Assembly: GCA_900635465.1 (NCBI GenBank)
Contig: LR134135.1
Coordinates: forward strand, 558,001 to 622,000
Length of the DNA stretch: 64,000 nt
Direction: 5' to 3'
DNA from: Lelliottia amnigena
GTDB lineage: Bacteria; Pseudomonadota; Gammaproteobacteria; Enterobacterales; Enterobacteriaceae
Shown here: positions 50,453 through 61,236 of the stretch, in pieces
How positions within the stretch are numbered: the first letter of the stretch is position 1
Layout: every line of letters begins with the position of its first letter
Notes under the pieces: model-generated
What the model was told of the DNA's origin: nothing
The model's input: the letters and a program-made list of their open reading frames with translations, nothing else
Databases searched by the model: none
Translations under genes and position numbers: made by a program

Positions 50453-51139
50453 ATGCACTTGTCGATAGTGCTGGTTTCCCCAGCAAGAGCAGAGAATATT
50501 GGCGCCGCCGCGCGCGCGATGAAGACGATGGGATTCAACGATTTGCGGATCGTGGCGAGCGAAGCACACCTTGAGCCTGCCACGCGCTGGGTGGCGCACG
50601 GATCGGGTGAAATTATCGATAATATAACCACTTACGCGACGCTTGCCGACGCGTTGCATGATATTTCATTCACCGTCGCGACGACCGCGCGCAGCCGGGC
50701 AAAATTTCATTACTACGCCACGCCCGCTGAACTGGTGCCGATGTTAACGGAAAAAAGCGAATGGATATCGAAAGCGGCACTGGTTTTTGGCCGTGAGGAT
50801 TCGGGCCTCACAAACGAAGAACTGGAGCTCGCCGATGTTCTGACCGGCGTGCCGATGGTGGCGGATTACCCGTCGCTCAATTTGGGCCAGGCGGTGATGG
50901 TCTATTGCTATCAATTAGCATCTTTAATGCAAATTGCCGCGCCTGCGTCGAGCAGCGTTGACGAAAACCAACTGCGTGCGTTACGTGTTCGCGCAGACGC
51001 GCTTCTGTCGCGACTGAATGTCGCGGACGATCAAAAAATGGTGGAGTGGTTACACCAGCGGTTAGGGCGTCTTGAGCAGCGAGACACCGCCATGCTGCAC
51101 CGATTGCTTCATGATATTGAAAAAAAATTGGCAGAGTAA
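50453..51139 (+). CDS. lasT: SPOUT-family RNA methyltransferase LasT (YjtD)
   Basis: 228-residue TrmH/SpoU-type methyltransferase related to TrmJ. Motifs: PARAENIGAAARAMKTMGF (motif 1), FGREDSGLTNEEL (motif 2) and PSLNLGQAVMVYCYQL (motif 3, knot). The RNA substrate is not established. Convergent with nothing; thr operon follows. Confidence 0.93.
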   Translation: MHLSIVLVSPARAENIGAAARAMKTMGFNDLRIVASEAHLEPATRWVAHGSGEIIDNITTYATLADALHDISFTVATTARSRAKFHYYATPAELVPMLTEKSEWISKAALVFGREDSGLTNEELELADVLTGVPMVADYPSLNLGQAVMVYCYQLASLMQIAAPASSSVDENQLRALRVRADALLSRLNVADDQKMVEWLHQRLGRLEQRDTAMLHRLLHDIEKKLAE

Positions 51140-51272
51140 AATTCTAACATTTTAATTTAATATGGTTTATGAGTCGGATTATAAGGGTTTTAGCTGGTCT
51201 TATCTGGATGAAAATAAACGGCAAGCAGCGTGACTGAGAAGATGCGTAAATTGTGATCAAATTAGAAATTTA

Positions 51273-51300
51273 TTGACTTAGGATACCGAATCCCTTAACC
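51273..51300 (+). promoter_or_regulatory. thr operon promoter
   Basis: TTGACT (-35) and TTAACC around 51295 (-10), about 16-17 nt apart, aligned with the E. coli thr promoter TTGACTTAGG...TTTAACC and about 50-70 nt before thrL. Confidence 0.65.
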
Positions 51301-51349
51301 CTTAGGGATACAGGACAGACAGATAATAACGACAGAGAACACAACATCC

Positions 51350-51418
51350 ATGAATCGCGTTAGCACCACCACCATTACAACAACCATCATCATTACCACA
51401 GGTAACGATGCGGGCTGA
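51350..51418 (+). CDS. thrL: thr operon leader peptide
   Basis: 22-residue attenuation peptide MNRVSTTTITTT..., a dense run of Thr and Ile codons ending GNDAG. Ribosome stalling when threonyl- or isoleucyl-tRNA is scarce prevents terminator formation. One residue longer than E. coli ThrL. Confidence 0.95.
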   Translation: MNRVSTTTITTTIIITTGNDAG

Positions 51419-51440
51419 CGCGTAACAGGAAAAACAGAAA

Positions 51441-51474
51441 AAAGCCCGCACCTAAACAGTGCGGGCTTTTTTTT
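51441..51474 (+). terminator. thr attenuator
   Basis: AAAGCCCGCAC, 7-nt loop, GTGCGGGCTTT and an extended T run, 23 nt after thrL. The GCGGGC segment of thrL itself can pair competitively. Confidence 0.93.
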
Positions 51475-51499
51475 CGGCTAAAGATTATGAGGTAATACC

Positions 51500-53962
51500 A
51501 TGCGAGTCTTGAAGTTCGGCGGTACATCAGTGGCAAATGCAGAACGTTTTCTGCGTGTTGCCGATATCCTGGAAAGCAACGCCAGGCAGGGGCAGGTCGC
51601 AACCGTGCTTTCTGCCCCGGCGAAAATCACCAACCATCTGGTGGCGATGATTGAAAAAACCATCGGTGGTCAGGATGCCCTTCCGAACATCAGCGACGCC
51701 GAACGAATTTTTACCGAACTGCTTCAGGGGCTTGCTGATTTGCAGCCAGGTTTCCCACTCGCACCGTTAAAAGCATTTGTTGAGCAAGAATTCGCTCAAA
51801 TTAAACATGTTCTGCACGGTATCAGCCTGCTCGGCCAGTGTCCGGACAGTATCAATGCTGCGCTGATTTGCCGTGGCGAAAAGCTCTCTATCGCCATCAT
51901 GGCTGGCCTCCTCGAAGCGCGCGGTCACAAGGTGGCGGTGATTGATCCGGTCGAAAAATTGCTGGCCGTTGGACATTACCTCGAATCTACCGTGGACATT
52001 GCCGAATCCACGCGCCGCATTGCCGCCAGCAAAATCCCTGCGGATCACATGATTTTAATGGCGGGCTTTACCGCCGGTAACGAGAAAGGCGAGCTGGTGG
52101 TACTGGGCCGTAACGGTTCTGACTATTCAGCCGCCGTGCTGGCTGCCTGTCTGCGCGCCGATTGTTGCGAGATCTGGACTGACGTCGACGGCGTCTATAC
52201 CTGCGATCCGCGTCAGGTGCCGGACGCAAGGCTGCTGAAATCAATGTCGTATCAGGAAGCGATGGAACTGTCGTATTTCGGCGCTAAAGTGCTCCATCCT
52301 CGTACCATTTCTCCCATCGCTCAATTCCAGATCCCGTGCTTAATCAAAAATACCGGTAATCCGCAAGCGCCCGGTACGCTGATTGGCGCCAGTCATGACG
52401 AAGACGATTTGCCCGTCAAAGGCATCTCTAACCTCAATAACATGGCGATGTTCAGCGTTTCCGGACCGGGCATGAAAGGCATGGTCGGCATGGCGGCGCG
52501 CGTATTTGCTGCGATGTCACGCAACGGCATTTCGGTGGTGCTGATCACCCAGTCCTCTTCCGAATACAGCATCAGCTTCTGCGTGCCGCAGGCGGATTGC
52601 CTGCGTGCCCGCCGTGCCCTGGAAGAGGAGTTCTATCTGGAACTGAAAGAAGAACTTCTGGAGCCGCTGTCGATTCAGGAACGTCTGGCAATCATCTCCG
52701 TGGTAGGCGACGGCATGCGCACTCTGCGCGGTATTTCCGCCAAGTTCTTTGCTGCGCTGGCTCGCGCCAATATCAATATTGTGGCCATTGCGCAGGGCTC
52801 TTCCGAGCGTTCGATTTCGGTGGTGGTGAGTAACGACGACGCTACCACTGGCGTGCGCGTTACCCATCAGATGTTGTTCAACACCGATCAGGTTATCGAA
52901 GTGTTTGTGATCGGTGTGGGCGGCGTGGGTGGTGCGTTACTGGAACAAATTAAGCGCCAGCAGGGTTGGCTGAAGAAAAAACATATCGATCTGCGCGTGT
53001 GCGGCTTGGCGAACTCAAAAGCGCTGCTCACCAACGTTCACGGGCTGAATCTGGAGAGCTGGCAGGCAGAGCTGGCAGAAGCCAAAGAGCCGTTCAATCT
53101 GGGTCGTCTGATTCGTCTGGTGAAAGAGTATCACCTGCTTAACCCAGTGATTGTCGATTGTACTTCTCATCAGGCGGTGGCCGATCAATACGCTGATTTC
53201 CTGCGCGAAGGCTTCCATGTGGTGACGCCGAACAAAAAGGCCAACACCTCGTCGATGGATTATTACCATCAGCTGCGCACCGCTGCCAGCAAATCGCGCC
53301 GCAAGTTCTTATATGATACCAACGTGGGTGCGGGTTTACCGGTCATCGAGAACCTGCAAAACCTGCTGAATGCGGGTGATGAACTGCAGCGTTTCTCCGG
53401 CATTCTCTCTGGCTCGCTGTCGTTTATCTTCGGCAAGCTGGATGAAGGCATGAGCCTGTCAGAAGCGACCCGCACCGCGCGCGAGTTAGGTTATACCGAA
53501 CCTGACCCGCGTGACGATCTGTCCGGTATGGACGTGGCGCGCAAGCTGCTGATCCTCGCGCGTGAAACCGGGCGCGAGCTGGAGCTTTCTGACATCGTTA
53601 TCGAACCCGTGCTGCCAGCAGGATTTGATGACAGCGGCGATGTCGCGTCATTTATGGGCCGTTTGTCGCAGCTTGACGATGACTTTGCCGCTCGCGTAGC
53701 GAAAGCCCGTGATGAAGGCAAAGTATTGCGCTATGTTGGCAATATTGAAGACGACGGCGTGTGCCGCGTAAAAATTGCTGAAGTGGACGGTAACGATCCG
53801 CTATTCAAAGTCAAAAATGGCGAAAACGCACTCGCGTTTTACAGCCACTATTATCAGCCATTGCCGCTTGTGCTTCGCGGTTACGGCGCAGGGAACGATG
53901 TCACTGCAGCGGGCGTGTTTGCCGATCTGCTCCGTACCCTGTCATGGAAGTTAGGAGTTTAA
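51500..53962 (+). CDS. thrA: Bifunctional aspartokinase I / homoserine dehydrogenase I
   Basis: 820 residues catalysing the first and third steps of threonine synthesis, inhibited by threonine. N-terminal kinase [16 protein letters not shown], two ACT domains (about 315-450), an interface, then homoserine dehydrogenase with NAD(P) loop [13 protein letters not shown] and the [19 protein letters not shown] signature. ATG follows GAGG. Confidence 0.98.
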   Translation: MRVLKFGGTSVANAERFLRVADILESNARQGQVATVLSAPAKITNHLVAMIEKTIGGQDALPNISDAERIFTELLQGLADLQPGFPLAPLKAFVEQEFAQIKHVLHGISLLGQCPDSINAALICRGEKLSIAIMAGLLEARGHKVAVIDPVEKLLAVGHYLESTVDIAESTRRIAASKIPADHMILMAGFTAGNEKGELVVLGRNGSDYSAAVLAACLRADCCEIWTDVDGVYTCDPRQVPDARLLKSMSYQEAMELSYFGAKVLHPRTISPIAQFQIPCLIKNTGNPQAPGTLIGASHDEDDLPVKGISNLNNMAMFSVSGPGMKGMVGMAARVFAAMSRNGISVVLITQSSSEYSISFCVPQADCLRARRALEEEFYLELKEELLEPLSIQERLAIISVVGDGMRTLRGISAKFFAALARANINIVAIAQGSSERSISVVVSNDDATTGVRVTHQMLFNTDQVIEVFVIGVGGVGGALLEQIKRQQGWLKKKHIDLRVCGLANSKALLTNVHGLNLESWQAELAEAKEPFNLGRLIRLVKEYHLLNPVIVDCTSHQAVADQYADFLREGFHVVTPNKKANTSSMDYYHQLRTAASKSRRKFLYDTNVGAGLPVIENLQNLLNAGDELQRFSGILSGSLSFIFGKLDEGMSLSEATRTARELGYTEPDPRDDLSGMDVARKLLILARETGRELELSDIVIEPVLPAGFDDSGDVASFMGRLSQLDDDFAARVAKARDEGKVLRYVGNIEDDGVCRVKIAEVDGNDPLFKVKNGENALAFYSHYYQPLPLVLRGYGAGNDVTAAGVFADLLRTLSWKLGV

Positions 53963-53963
53963 C

Positions 53964-54893
53964 ATGGTCAAAGTTTATGCCCCGGCTTCCAGCGCCAATA
54001 TGAGCGTCGGATTTGATGTGCTGGGTGCGGCGGTTGCGCCGGTCGACGGGTCGCCGCTGGGCGATACGGTAACGGTTGACGCCGCCGACAGTTTTAGCCT
54101 CACGAATGTGGGCCGTTTCGCCAGCAAGCTGCCGCCCGAACCGCGCGAAAATATTGTTTATCAGTGCTGGGAGCGTTTTTGTCAGGAAATTGGCAAGAAC
54201 GTGCCCGTCGCGATGACGCTTGAAAAAAGCATGCCAATTGGTTCCGGTCTCGGTTCCAGCGCCTGTTCAGTCGTTGCTGCACTGGTGGCGATGAACGAAT
54301 ATTGCGGCAAGCCGTTGAATAACAACCGCCTGCTGGCGCTGATGGGCGAGCTGGAAGGGCGTATCTCCGGCAGCATTCATTACGATAATGTCGCACCGTG
54401 CTTCCTCGGCGGTATGCAGCTGATGATCGAAGAGAACGGCATTATCAGCCAACAGGTGCCTGGCTTTGACGAGTGGCTATGGGTGCTGGCGTACCCGGGT
54501 ATTAAAGTGTCGACCGCCGAAGCGCGTGCGATTTTACCCGCGCAGTACCGCCGTCAGGATTGCATCGCGCACGGTCGTCATCTGGCAGGCTTCATTCACG
54601 CCTGTTATACCCGTCAGCCTGCGTTGGCGGCGAAGCTGATGAAAGACGTCATCGCCGAGCCGTATCGCACCAAACTTCTGCCGGGCTTCACTGAAGCGCG
54701 TCAGGCATCGCTGGATATTGGCGCGCAGGCGTGCGGTATTTCCGGCTCCGGCCCGACGCTGTTCGCATTATGCGATAAGCCTGATACCGCGCAGCGCGTG
54801 GCGGACTGGCTGGCGAAAAACTACCTGCAAAATCAGGAAGGCTTTGTTCATATTTGCCGGCTGGACACGGCAGGCGCACGAGTACTGGGATAA
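53964..54893 (+). CDS. thrB: Homoserine kinase
   Basis: GHMP kinase, 309 residues, forming O-phosphohomoserine. ATP loop [18 protein letters not shown]-terminal GHMP motif [12 protein letters not shown]. One base separates it from the thrA stop. Confidence 0.98.
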   Translation: MVKVYAPASSANMSVGFDVLGAAVAPVDGSPLGDTVTVDAADSFSLTNVGRFASKLPPEPRENIVYQCWERFCQEIGKNVPVAMTLEKSMPIGSGLGSSACSVVAALVAMNEYCGKPLNNNRLLALMGELEGRISGSIHYDNVAPCFLGGMQLMIEENGIISQQVPGFDEWLWVLAYPGIKVSTAEARAILPAQYRRQDCIAHGRHLAGFIHACYTRQPALAAKLMKDVIAEPYRTKLLPGFTEARQASLDIGAQACGISGSGPTLFALCDKPDTAQRVADWLAKNYLQNQEGFVHICRLDTAGARVLG

Positions 54894-54896
54894 TTG

Positions 54897-56183
54897 ATGA
54901 AACTCTACAATCTGAAAGATCATAACGAACAGGTCAGCTTCGCGCAGGCGGTGACTCAGGGCCTGGGCAAAAATCAGGGGCTGTTCTTCCCGCACGACTT
55001 GCCGGAATTTAGCCTGACTGAAATCGATGAAATGCTGAAGCAAGATTTTGTCAGCCGCAGCGCCAAAATCGTCTCCGCATTTATTGGCGATGAAATTCCG
55101 CAAGCTGAGCTGGAAGAGCGTGTTCGCGCGGCGTTTGCGTTCCCGGCTCCGGTAAAATCGGTTGAGCCGGATATCGGCTGTCTGGAGCTGTTCCACGGCC
55201 CAACGCTAGCGTTTAAAGACTTTGGCGGCCGCTTTATGGCGCAAATGCTGACGCACATCAGCGGCGATAAACCGGTCACTATCCTGACTGCGACGTCCGG
55301 TGACACCGGCGCGGCTGTGGCTCACGCGTTTTACGGTCTGAAAAACGTGCGCGTGGTGATCCTCTATCCGCAGGGCAAAATCAGCCCGCTGCAGGAAAAA
55401 CTGTTCTGTACGCTGGGCGGCAACATTGAAACCGTCGCTATCGACGGTGATTTTGATGCTTGTCAGGCGCTGGTGAAACAGGCGTTTGATGACGAAGAGC
55501 TGAAAGTGGCGCTGGGCTTAAACTCCGCCAACTCCATTAACATCAGCCGCCTGCTGGCGCAGATTTGCTACTACTTCGAAGCGGTCGCGCAACTCCCGCA
55601 GGAAGCGCGTAATCAGCTGGTGATCTCCGTCCCAAGCGGTAACTTTGGCGACCTGACTGCAGGTCTGCTGGCGAAATCCCTCGGGTTGCCAGTCAAGCGT
55701 TTTATCGCGGCCACCAACGCCAATGATACGGTTCCCCGTTTCCTGAAAGACGGCAAATGGACGCCAAACGCGACCAAAGCGACCCTCTCTAACGCGATGG
55801 ATGTGTCACAGCCGAACAACTGGCCGCGTGTAGAAGAGCTGTTCCGCCGCAAAATCTGGCGTCTGAGCGATCTGGGTTATGCCGCCGTTACCGACGAAAC
55901 CACCAAAGCGACGATGCGCGAGCTGAAAGCGGTGGGGTACATCTCTGAGCCGCATGCGGCGATTGCGTACCGCGCGCTGCGTGACCAGCTCAATCCAGGT
56001 GAATACGGCCTGTTCCTCGGCACTGCGCATCCGGCAAAATTTAAAGAGAGCGTCGATGAGATTCTGGGTGAATCGCTGCCGCTGCCAAAAGAGCTGGCGG
56101 ACCGTGCCGATCTGCCGCTCCTGTCTCACTCTTTGCCTGCGGATTTTGCCGCGTTGCGTAAGCTGATGATGACGCGCGGATAG
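54897..56183 (+). CDS. thrC: Threonine synthase
   Basis: PLP enzyme converting phosphohomoserine to threonine, 428 residues from the ATG at 54897 (a TTG immediately upstream is also open). PLP lysine in LAFKDFGGRFM; phosphate-binding and TSGDTGAAVA motifs present. Three bases after thrB. Confidence 0.98.
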   Translation: MKLYNLKDHNEQVSFAQAVTQGLGKNQGLFFPHDLPEFSLTEIDEMLKQDFVSRSAKIVSAFIGDEIPQAELEERVRAAFAFPAPVKSVEPDIGCLELFHGPTLAFKDFGGRFMAQMLTHISGDKPVTILTATSGDTGAAVAHAFYGLKNVRVVILYPQGKISPLQEKLFCTLGGNIETVAIDGDFDACQALVKQAFDDEELKVALGLNSANSINISRLLAQICYYFEAVAQLPQEARNQLVISVPSGNFGDLTAGLLAKSLGLPVKRFIAATNANDTVPRFLKDGKWTPNATKATLSNAMDVSQPNNWPRVEELFRRKIWRLSDLGYAAVTDETTKATMRELKAVGYISEPHAAIAYRALRDQLNPGEYGLFLGTAHPAKFKESVDEILGESLPLPKELADRADLPLLSHSLPADFAALRKLMMTRG

Positions 56184-56203
56184 TTTTATCACGCGATGAT
56201 TCA

Positions 56204-56228
56204 GGCCGGAGGATATCCGGCCTTTTTT
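56204..56228 (+). terminator. thr operon terminator
   Basis: GGCCGGA, loop GGATA, TCCGGCC, then T6. Confidence 0.92.
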
Positions 56229-56396
56229 ATGCCCAAATACGGAGAAAATAAGGAGAGATCGTGTGGGAAAAAAGCAGGAATTCCCAATAAATGCGCCCAC
56301 TTAGAGAATAGGATTGCAGAGGATAACAACCCGCATACTCCTCACGTAATCTCCTTTCATCGGCCCGTGTTGGGCAAGAATGAGAAGGAGTACCCG

Positions 56397-56693
56397 ATGT
56401 CTAAACTGAAACCTGCTTTGCTTGCACTTTCACTGATGCTGGTGGCTCCCACGGTTGTGCAGGCAGCCGACATCACGCTAGTACCCGCCGTAAAATTACA
56501 GATTGGCGATCGAGACGATCGGGGTCACCACTGGGATGGCGGCCGCTGGCGCGACAATGACTGGTGGAAATCGCATTACGAGTGGCGAGATAACCGCTGG
56601 CATCCGCATGACGGTCACCGGGATCGTCATGATAATCGCCGTGATAAACATCATGACGATCGTGGACACGGTCCGGACTGGAAGCATCGCTGA
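56397..56693 (+). CDS. yaaX: YaaX, secreted His/Asp/Arg-rich DUF2502 protein
   Basis: 98 residues, as in E. coli. Signal peptide (about 1-24, ending VVQAA-DITL), then LVPAVKLQIGDRDDRG, a Trp-rich core (WDGGRWRDNDWWKSHYEWRDNRW) and a tail dense in His, Asp and Arg that could bind metal. AAGGAG supports the ATG at 56397. Function unknown. Confidence 0.9.
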   Translation: MSKLKPALLALSLMLVAPTVVQAADITLVPAVKLQIGDRDDRGHHWDGGRWRDNDWWKSHYEWRDNRWHPHDGHRDRHDNRRDKHHDDRGHGPDWKHR

Positions 56694-56776
56694 TTGTTCT
56701 GCTTCCTCTCTCCCTAAAAGGGGCGTGAGGGAAAACGGGCGCTGAAGCGTTTCTCAGTATTGCATCGTGGCGAAAA

Positions 56777-56812
56777 GCCCCTCTCCCTGTGGGGAGAGGG
56801 TTAAGGTGAGGA
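56777..56812. repeat. Dispersed palindromic repeat, copy between yaaX and yaaA
   Basis: CCCCTCTCCCTGTGGGGAGAGGG followed by TTAAGGTGAGG, the same family as near 30.8, 36.4 and 38.5 kb. It may terminate both convergent genes. Confidence 0.8.
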
Positions 56813-56818
56813 ACTGAA

Positions 56819-57592
56819 TTACTGCTCGTGGCGCTTAAACACCAGCTCGCCTTTCTCGGACGCTTCGCCGTCAAAGAAATAGCCTTCACTGTTAAATGCG
56901 GTGAGTTGCTCAGGTTTTGTCAGACGATTTTCAATGATGTAACGGCTCATCAGCCCGCGTGCTTTTTTGGCGTAGAAGCTGATGACTTTGAATTTGCCAT
57001 TTTTCTCGTCGAGGAAGACGGGTTTGATAATCTCCGCATTCAGCTTTTTCGGCTTCACGGACCGGTAATATTCATCGGATGCCAGGTTGATGACGATAGT
57101 GTCACCCTGGGCTTTCAGCGCGTCGTTAAGCTTCTCTGTGATGATATCGCCCCAGAAATGGTACAGATCTTTGCCTTTGGCATTTTCCAGGCGAATGCCC
57201 ATCTCAAGACGGTACGGCTGCATCAAATCCAGCGGGCGCAGCACGCCGTACAGACCCGATAACATGCGCAGATGCTGCTGGGCGAAATCAAAATCGGCCT
57301 CGCTGAATTCTTCCGCCTGCAAGCCGGTGTACACGTCACCTTTGAACGCGAGGATCGCCTGACGGGCATTTTTCGGCGTGAAATCCGGCTGCCAGTCGTG
57401 GAAACGGGTGGCGTTGAGATCGGCGAGTTTGTCGCTGATGCTCATCAACTTGCCAATTTGCGGGGCGGAGAGTTTGCGCGCCTCGCGAATCAGCTGTTGT
57501 GAATGATCCAGCAGTTCGGGCTGGGTATAGCGCTCGGTGGCGAGCGGGCTCTGGTAATCGAGCGTTTTTGCAGGTGAAATCAGAATCAGCAT
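56819..57592 (-). CDS. yaaA: Peroxide stress protein YaaA
   Basis: 257-residue UPF0246/DUF328 protein; in E. coli OxyR-induced, it lowers free iron and binds DNA. Begins [18 protein letters not shown], contains [16 protein letters not shown] and [11 protein letters not shown], and ends in a charged tail. Leftward; 66 nt downstream of yaaJ. Confidence 0.95.
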   Translation of the reverse strand: MLILISPAKTLDYQSPLATERYTQPELLDHSQQLIREARKLSAPQIGKLMSISDKLADLNATRFHDWQPDFTPKNARQAILAFKGDVYTGLQAEEFSEADFDFAQQHLRMLSGLYGVLRPLDLMQPYRLEMGIRLENAKGKDLYHFWGDIITEKLNDALKAQGDTIVINLASDEYYRSVKPKKLNAEIIKPVFLDEKNGKFKVISFYAKKARGLMSRYIIENRLTKPEQLTAFNSEGYFFDGEASEKGELVFKRHEQ

Positions 57593-57658
57593 AACCAGTC
57601 CTTGCAGGAAATTTAGTGCGACTTTAGCAAAAAATCCGCTTCAGTTGATCGATGGCTG

Positions 57659-59089
57659 CTATTGCCGTGGCAAATCATCCCAGGTGCCCGGCGCAATTTG
57701 TGACTTGATGTCGGGGTAACGAGCCGCGTCAAACACCGGTTTTAGCCCCAGCTTACGCTGGCGTAAATAGTCGCTGGCGATAAGCGCGACAACTGGAGAC
57801 AGCAGCAAAATGGCCGTCAGGTTAGTGATCGCCATCAGCGCCATAATCACGTCCGCCAGTTGCCAGACCAGCGGTAGGCTAAGCATCGACCCAACCAGCA
57901 CCATTCCAGCGATCCCAACCCGCAGCAGCCATAACGCTTTGCGCGAATCAAAACGCAGAAAAATCAGGTTAGTTTCAGCATAAATATAATTGGCGACAAT
58001 CGAGCTGAACGAAAATAGGATCACGATAAGCGACACAAAACCTGCGCCCCAGCCACCGGCAAGATTCACCAGCGCCTGCTGAACAATCTGAATACCTTCT
58101 GGACTGCGGGTATGCGTTACAGGGCCCGCGAGCAGCACAATCATGGCGCTGGCGGAGCAGATAATGATGGTGTCGACGAATACGCCAATCATCTGCACGA
58201 TACCTTGCGCGGCAGGGTGCGGGGGCCATGAGGCCGCTGCGGCAGCGGCATTCGGTGTGGAACCCATTCCGGCTTCGTTAGAGAACATGCCGCGCTGAAA
58301 ACCCGCCGTCAGCGCCTGGCTCAGGGTATATCCCAGCGCCCCTGCTGCGGCTTCTCGCCAGCCGAAAGCGGCTTTGAAAATGGTGGCGATCACATCCGGA
58401 AGCTGGTCAAGATGCATGGCGGTAACGACCAGGCTGGTGCTGACCCACAACAGCGCTATCACCGGCACCAGCCACTGCATCAGGCGTGCAACGCCTTTGA
58501 TGCCTGTCACGATGACCATCAGGGTCGCGGCAGCCAGCATCGCGCCGGTTATCCATTCCGGGAAATCAAACGCGTAGCGCAGAGCGTGCGCCACCGAGTT
58601 GGCTTGTACCGTGTTGAAAATAAGACCATAAGCGATGAGTAGCAAAACAGAAAACAGCACGCCCATCCAGCGCATACCCAGGCCGCGCGACATATACCAG
58701 GCCGGGCCACCGCGAAACTGACCGTGCCGATCCCGCTCTTTGTAGAGCTGCGCCAGCGAGCATTCGGCAAACGACGTCGCCATTCCGATAAGCGCCGTGA
58801 CCCACATCCAGAACACGGCTCCCGGGCCGCCTGCGCCAATGGCTAACGCCACGCCCGCCAGATTCCCGCTGCCAACGCGGGCGGCGAGGCTGGTGCAGAG
58901 CGCCTGAAAAGAGGTTAATCCATCGGGTTGCGGGGTGACGCTATTTTTCAGACTTTTACCAAACTGGCGAATATAGCGAAATTGAATAAAACCGCTGCGT
59001 ACCGTGAACCATATTCCGGCTCCCAGCAGCAAATAGATCATCACTGAGCCCCACAGGACCTCATTGATAAAGGAAAAGAAATCAGGCAT
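57659..59089 (-). CDS. yaaJ: Sodium:alanine/glycine symporter family protein YaaJ
   Basis: AGCS-family transporter, 476 residues, about eleven helices, with AARVGSGNLAGVALAI and the signature FSNEAGMGSTPNAAAAA. The ATG at 59089 gives exactly the E. coli length (MPDFFSF) with GAGGGA upstream; the frame extends to 59113. Substrate inferred from family. Confidence 0.94.
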   Translation of the reverse strand: MPDFFSFINEVLWGSVMIYLLLGAGIWFTVRSGFIQFRYIRQFGKSLKNSVTPQPDGLTSFQALCTSLAARVGSGNLAGVALAIGAGGPGAVFWMWVTALIGMATSFAECSLAQLYKERDRHGQFRGGPAWYMSRGLGMRWMGVLFSVLLLIAYGLIFNTVQANSVAHALRYAFDFPEWITGAMLAAATLMVIVTGIKGVARLMQWLVPVIALLWVSTSLVVTAMHLDQLPDVIATIFKAAFGWREAAAGALGYTLSQALTAGFQRGMFSNEAGMGSTPNAAAAAASWPPHPAAQGIVQMIGVFVDTIIICSASAMIVLLAGPVTHTRSPEGIQIVQQALVNLAGGWGAGFVSLIVILFSFSSIVANYIYAETNLIFLRFDSRKALWLLRVGIAGMVLVGSMLSLPLVWQLADVIMALMAITNLTAILLLSPVVALIASDYLRQRKLGLKPVFDAARYPDIKSQIAPGTWDDLPRQ

Positions 59090-59120
59090 TAACGTCCCTC
59101 TTGTTGATGCCACTGCTTAC

Positions 59121-59236
59121 CCGTCATACTTCAAGCCGCAGGTGCGTTGGCTGCGCTCGTTCACCCTGGTCACTTACTCAATGTAAGCCCCTGGGGGATT
59201 CGCTCGCTTGCCGCCTTTCTGCAACACGAATTATTT
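59121..59236. repeat. ERIC (IRU) element
   Basis: An ERIC-type imperfect palindrome of about 116 bp between yaaJ and talB. Its core has CGCTCGTTCACC...GTCACTTACTC and ATGTAAGCCCCTGGGGGATTC, matching the ERIC2 and ERIC1 primer regions. The following 59237-59464 contains a small hairpin (AGCCTG...CAGGCT, 59256-59278) and the talB leader. Confidence 0.88.
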
Positions 59237-59464
59237 TGGGTAAGTACAAATCGAGAGCCTGTTGTTAATTAGCAGGCTGTTAATATTCGGAGTTTATCAT
59301 ACTATCCGTTAGCGCACTGTCTGCGGTTGCGCTGCTATTCCGTCGTGTTATCATCAGGGCAGACCGGTTACATCCCCCTAACAAGTAAACCTGTCATTTT
59401 TCCGTTGCTGGCATGCTGTCGGTGGCGTGAATTATCCAGGGCACGTAAAAAGAGAAAGACTATC

Positions 59465-60418
59465 ATGACGGATAAATTGACCTCCCTTCGTCAGTTCACC
59501 ACTGTCGTAGCTGACACCGGAGATATCGCGGCAATGAAGTTGTACCAGCCGCAGGATGCCACAACTAACCCTTCTCTGATTCTTAACGCCGCACAGATTC
59601 CTGAGTACCGCAAACTGATCGACGAAGCTGTCACCTGGGCGAAAGGCCAGAGCAACGATCGTGCGCAGCAGGTTGTGGACGCGACTGACAAACTGGCTGT
59701 AAACATCGGTCTGGAGATCCTGAAACTGGTTCCGGGCCGTATTTCTACCGAAGTTGACGCACGTCTGTCCTACGACACCGACGCGTCAATCGCCAAAGCC
59801 AAACACCTGATCAAACTGTATAACGATGCTGGCATCAGCAACGATCGCATTCTGATCAAACTGGCATCCACCTGGCAGGGCATCCGCGCTGCAGAACAGC
59901 TGGAAAAAGAAGGTATCAACTGTAACCTGACGCTGCTGTTCTCCTTCGCTCAGGCGCGTGCTTGTGCTGAAGCCGGCGTGTACCTGATTTCTCCGTTCGT
60001 GGGCCGTATCATGGACTGGTACAAAGCCAACACCGACAAGAAAGAGTTCGCACCAGCGGAAGATCCAGGCGTGATTTCCGTGAGCGAAATCTACCAGTAC
60101 TACAAACAGCACGGCTATGAAACCGTCGTTATGGGCGCAAGCTTCCGTAACGTGGGTGAAATCATTGAGCTGGCTGGCTGTGACCGCCTGACCATTGCCC
60201 CTGCACTGCTGAAAGAGCTGGCAGAGAGCGAAGGCGCGCTGGAGCGTAAACTGTCTTACACCGGTGAAGTGAAAGCGCGTCCAGAACGCATCACTGAATC
60301 CGAGTTCCTGTGGCAGCACAACCAGGATCCAATGGCTGTAGACAAACTGGCGGACGGTATCCGTAAGTTTGCTGTTGACCAGGAAAAACTGGAAAAAATG
60401 ATCGGCGATCTGCTGTAA
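59465..60418 (+). CDS. talB: Transaldolase B
   Basis: Pentose-phosphate enzyme transferring dihydroxyacetone between sedoheptulose-7-P and glyceraldehyde-3-P. 317 residues, with the Schiff-base Lys in [11 protein letters not shown] (about residue 132) and signature [10 protein letters not shown]. The ATG at 59465 aligns with E. coli; earlier in-frame codons lie in the leader. Confidence 0.98.
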   Translation: MTDKLTSLRQFTTVVADTGDIAAMKLYQPQDATTNPSLILNAAQIPEYRKLIDEAVTWAKGQSNDRAQQVVDATDKLAVNIGLEILKLVPGRISTEVDARLSYDTDASIAKAKHLIKLYNDAGISNDRILIKLASTWQGIRAAEQLEKEGINCNLTLLFSFAQARACAEAGVYLISPFVGRIMDWYKANTDKKEFAPAEDPGVISVSEIYQYYKQHGYETVVMGASFRNVGEIIELAGCDRLTIAPALLKELAESEGALERKLSYTGEVKARPERITESEFLWQHNQDPMAVDKLADGIRKFAVDQEKLEKMIGDLL

Positions 60419-60425
60419 TCATTCT

Positions 60426-60449
60426 GCGTGACCGGGCCTCCGGTCACGC
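60426..60449 (+). terminator. talB terminator or stabilising hairpin
   Basis: GCGTGACCGG, loop GCCT, CCGGTCACGC: a perfect 10-bp stem 7 nt after the stop, followed by GACTTCTTT, a weak T tail. Confidence 0.7.
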
Positions 60450-60529
60450 GACTTCTTTCATACCCTGTCTGAATTCCCCCTCTGCGTGTATCATTCCCGT
60501 TAATCAGTATTGTTTGAATGGAAATGGAT

Positions 60530-61117
60530 ATGAATACATTACGCATCGGCTTAGTGTCGATTTCTGACCGCGCTTCCAGCGGTATTTACGAAGATAAAGG
60601 CATTCCGGCTCTGGAAGCCTGGCTGGCGACAGCGCTCACGACGCCTTTTGAAATCCAGACGCGCTTAATCCCGGATGAGCAGGCGATCATTGAGCAGACG
60701 CTTTGCGAGCTGGTGGATGAGATGAGCTGCCACCTGGTGCTGACCACGGGCGGAACAGGCCCGGCGCGCCGTGATGTCACCCCAGATGCAACGCTGGCGA
60801 TTGCCGATCGCGAGATGCCAGGGTTTGGCGAACAGATGCGCCAGATCAGCCTGCACTTTGTCCCGACGGCGATCCTGTCCCGTCAGGTTGGCGTGATTCG
60901 TAAGCAGGCGTTGATTCTGAATTTGCCTGGCCAGCCGAAGTCGATCAAAGAGACGCTGGAAGGCGTGAAAGCGGAAGACGGCAAAGTGGTCGTCGCGGGG
61001 ATATTCGCCAGTGTACCGTATTGTATACAGCTGCTTGATGGGCCCTACGTCGAAACCGATCCGCAAGTGGTAGCAGCATTTCGGCCTAAAAGCGCAAGGC
61101 GCGAAACAATATCCTGA
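60530..61117 (+). CDS. mog: Molybdopterin adenylyltransferase
   Basis: Adenylates molybdopterin before molybdenum insertion. 195 residues from the ATG at 60530, with TTGGTGPARRDVTPDAT and GEQMRQISL motifs of the MoaB/Mog fold and LNLPGQPKSIKETL. E. coli carries satP next; here a different transporter follows. Confidence 0.97.
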   Translation: MNTLRIGLVSISDRASSGIYEDKGIPALEAWLATALTTPFEIQTRLIPDEQAIIEQTLCELVDEMSCHLVLTTGGTGPARRDVTPDATLAIADREMPGFGEQMRQISLHFVPTAILSRQVGVIRKQALILNLPGQPKSIKETLEGVKAEDGKVVVAGIFASVPYCIQLLDGPYVETDPQVVAAFRPKSARRETIS

Positions 61118-61236
61118 AATTAGCCCATCTGTGACATAAGCTACAGCTGGAATAGCGTGTTGATAGATTTACGGTATAGTAATTTTTTCTTTACGATCAC
61201 TGTAAAATTAAATCAACAACGCTGGAAAGGTTTGCT

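Noticed and set aside
56196..56396. 67-residue N-terminal extension of YaaX
   Set aside because: It runs through the thr terminator and removes the signal peptide from the N-terminus; AAGGAG points to 56397.
59121..59236. Possible structured regulatory RNA before talB
   Set aside because: The sequence is recognisable as an ERIC/IRU element, a dispersed palindrome, so it is not a talB-specific riboswitch.
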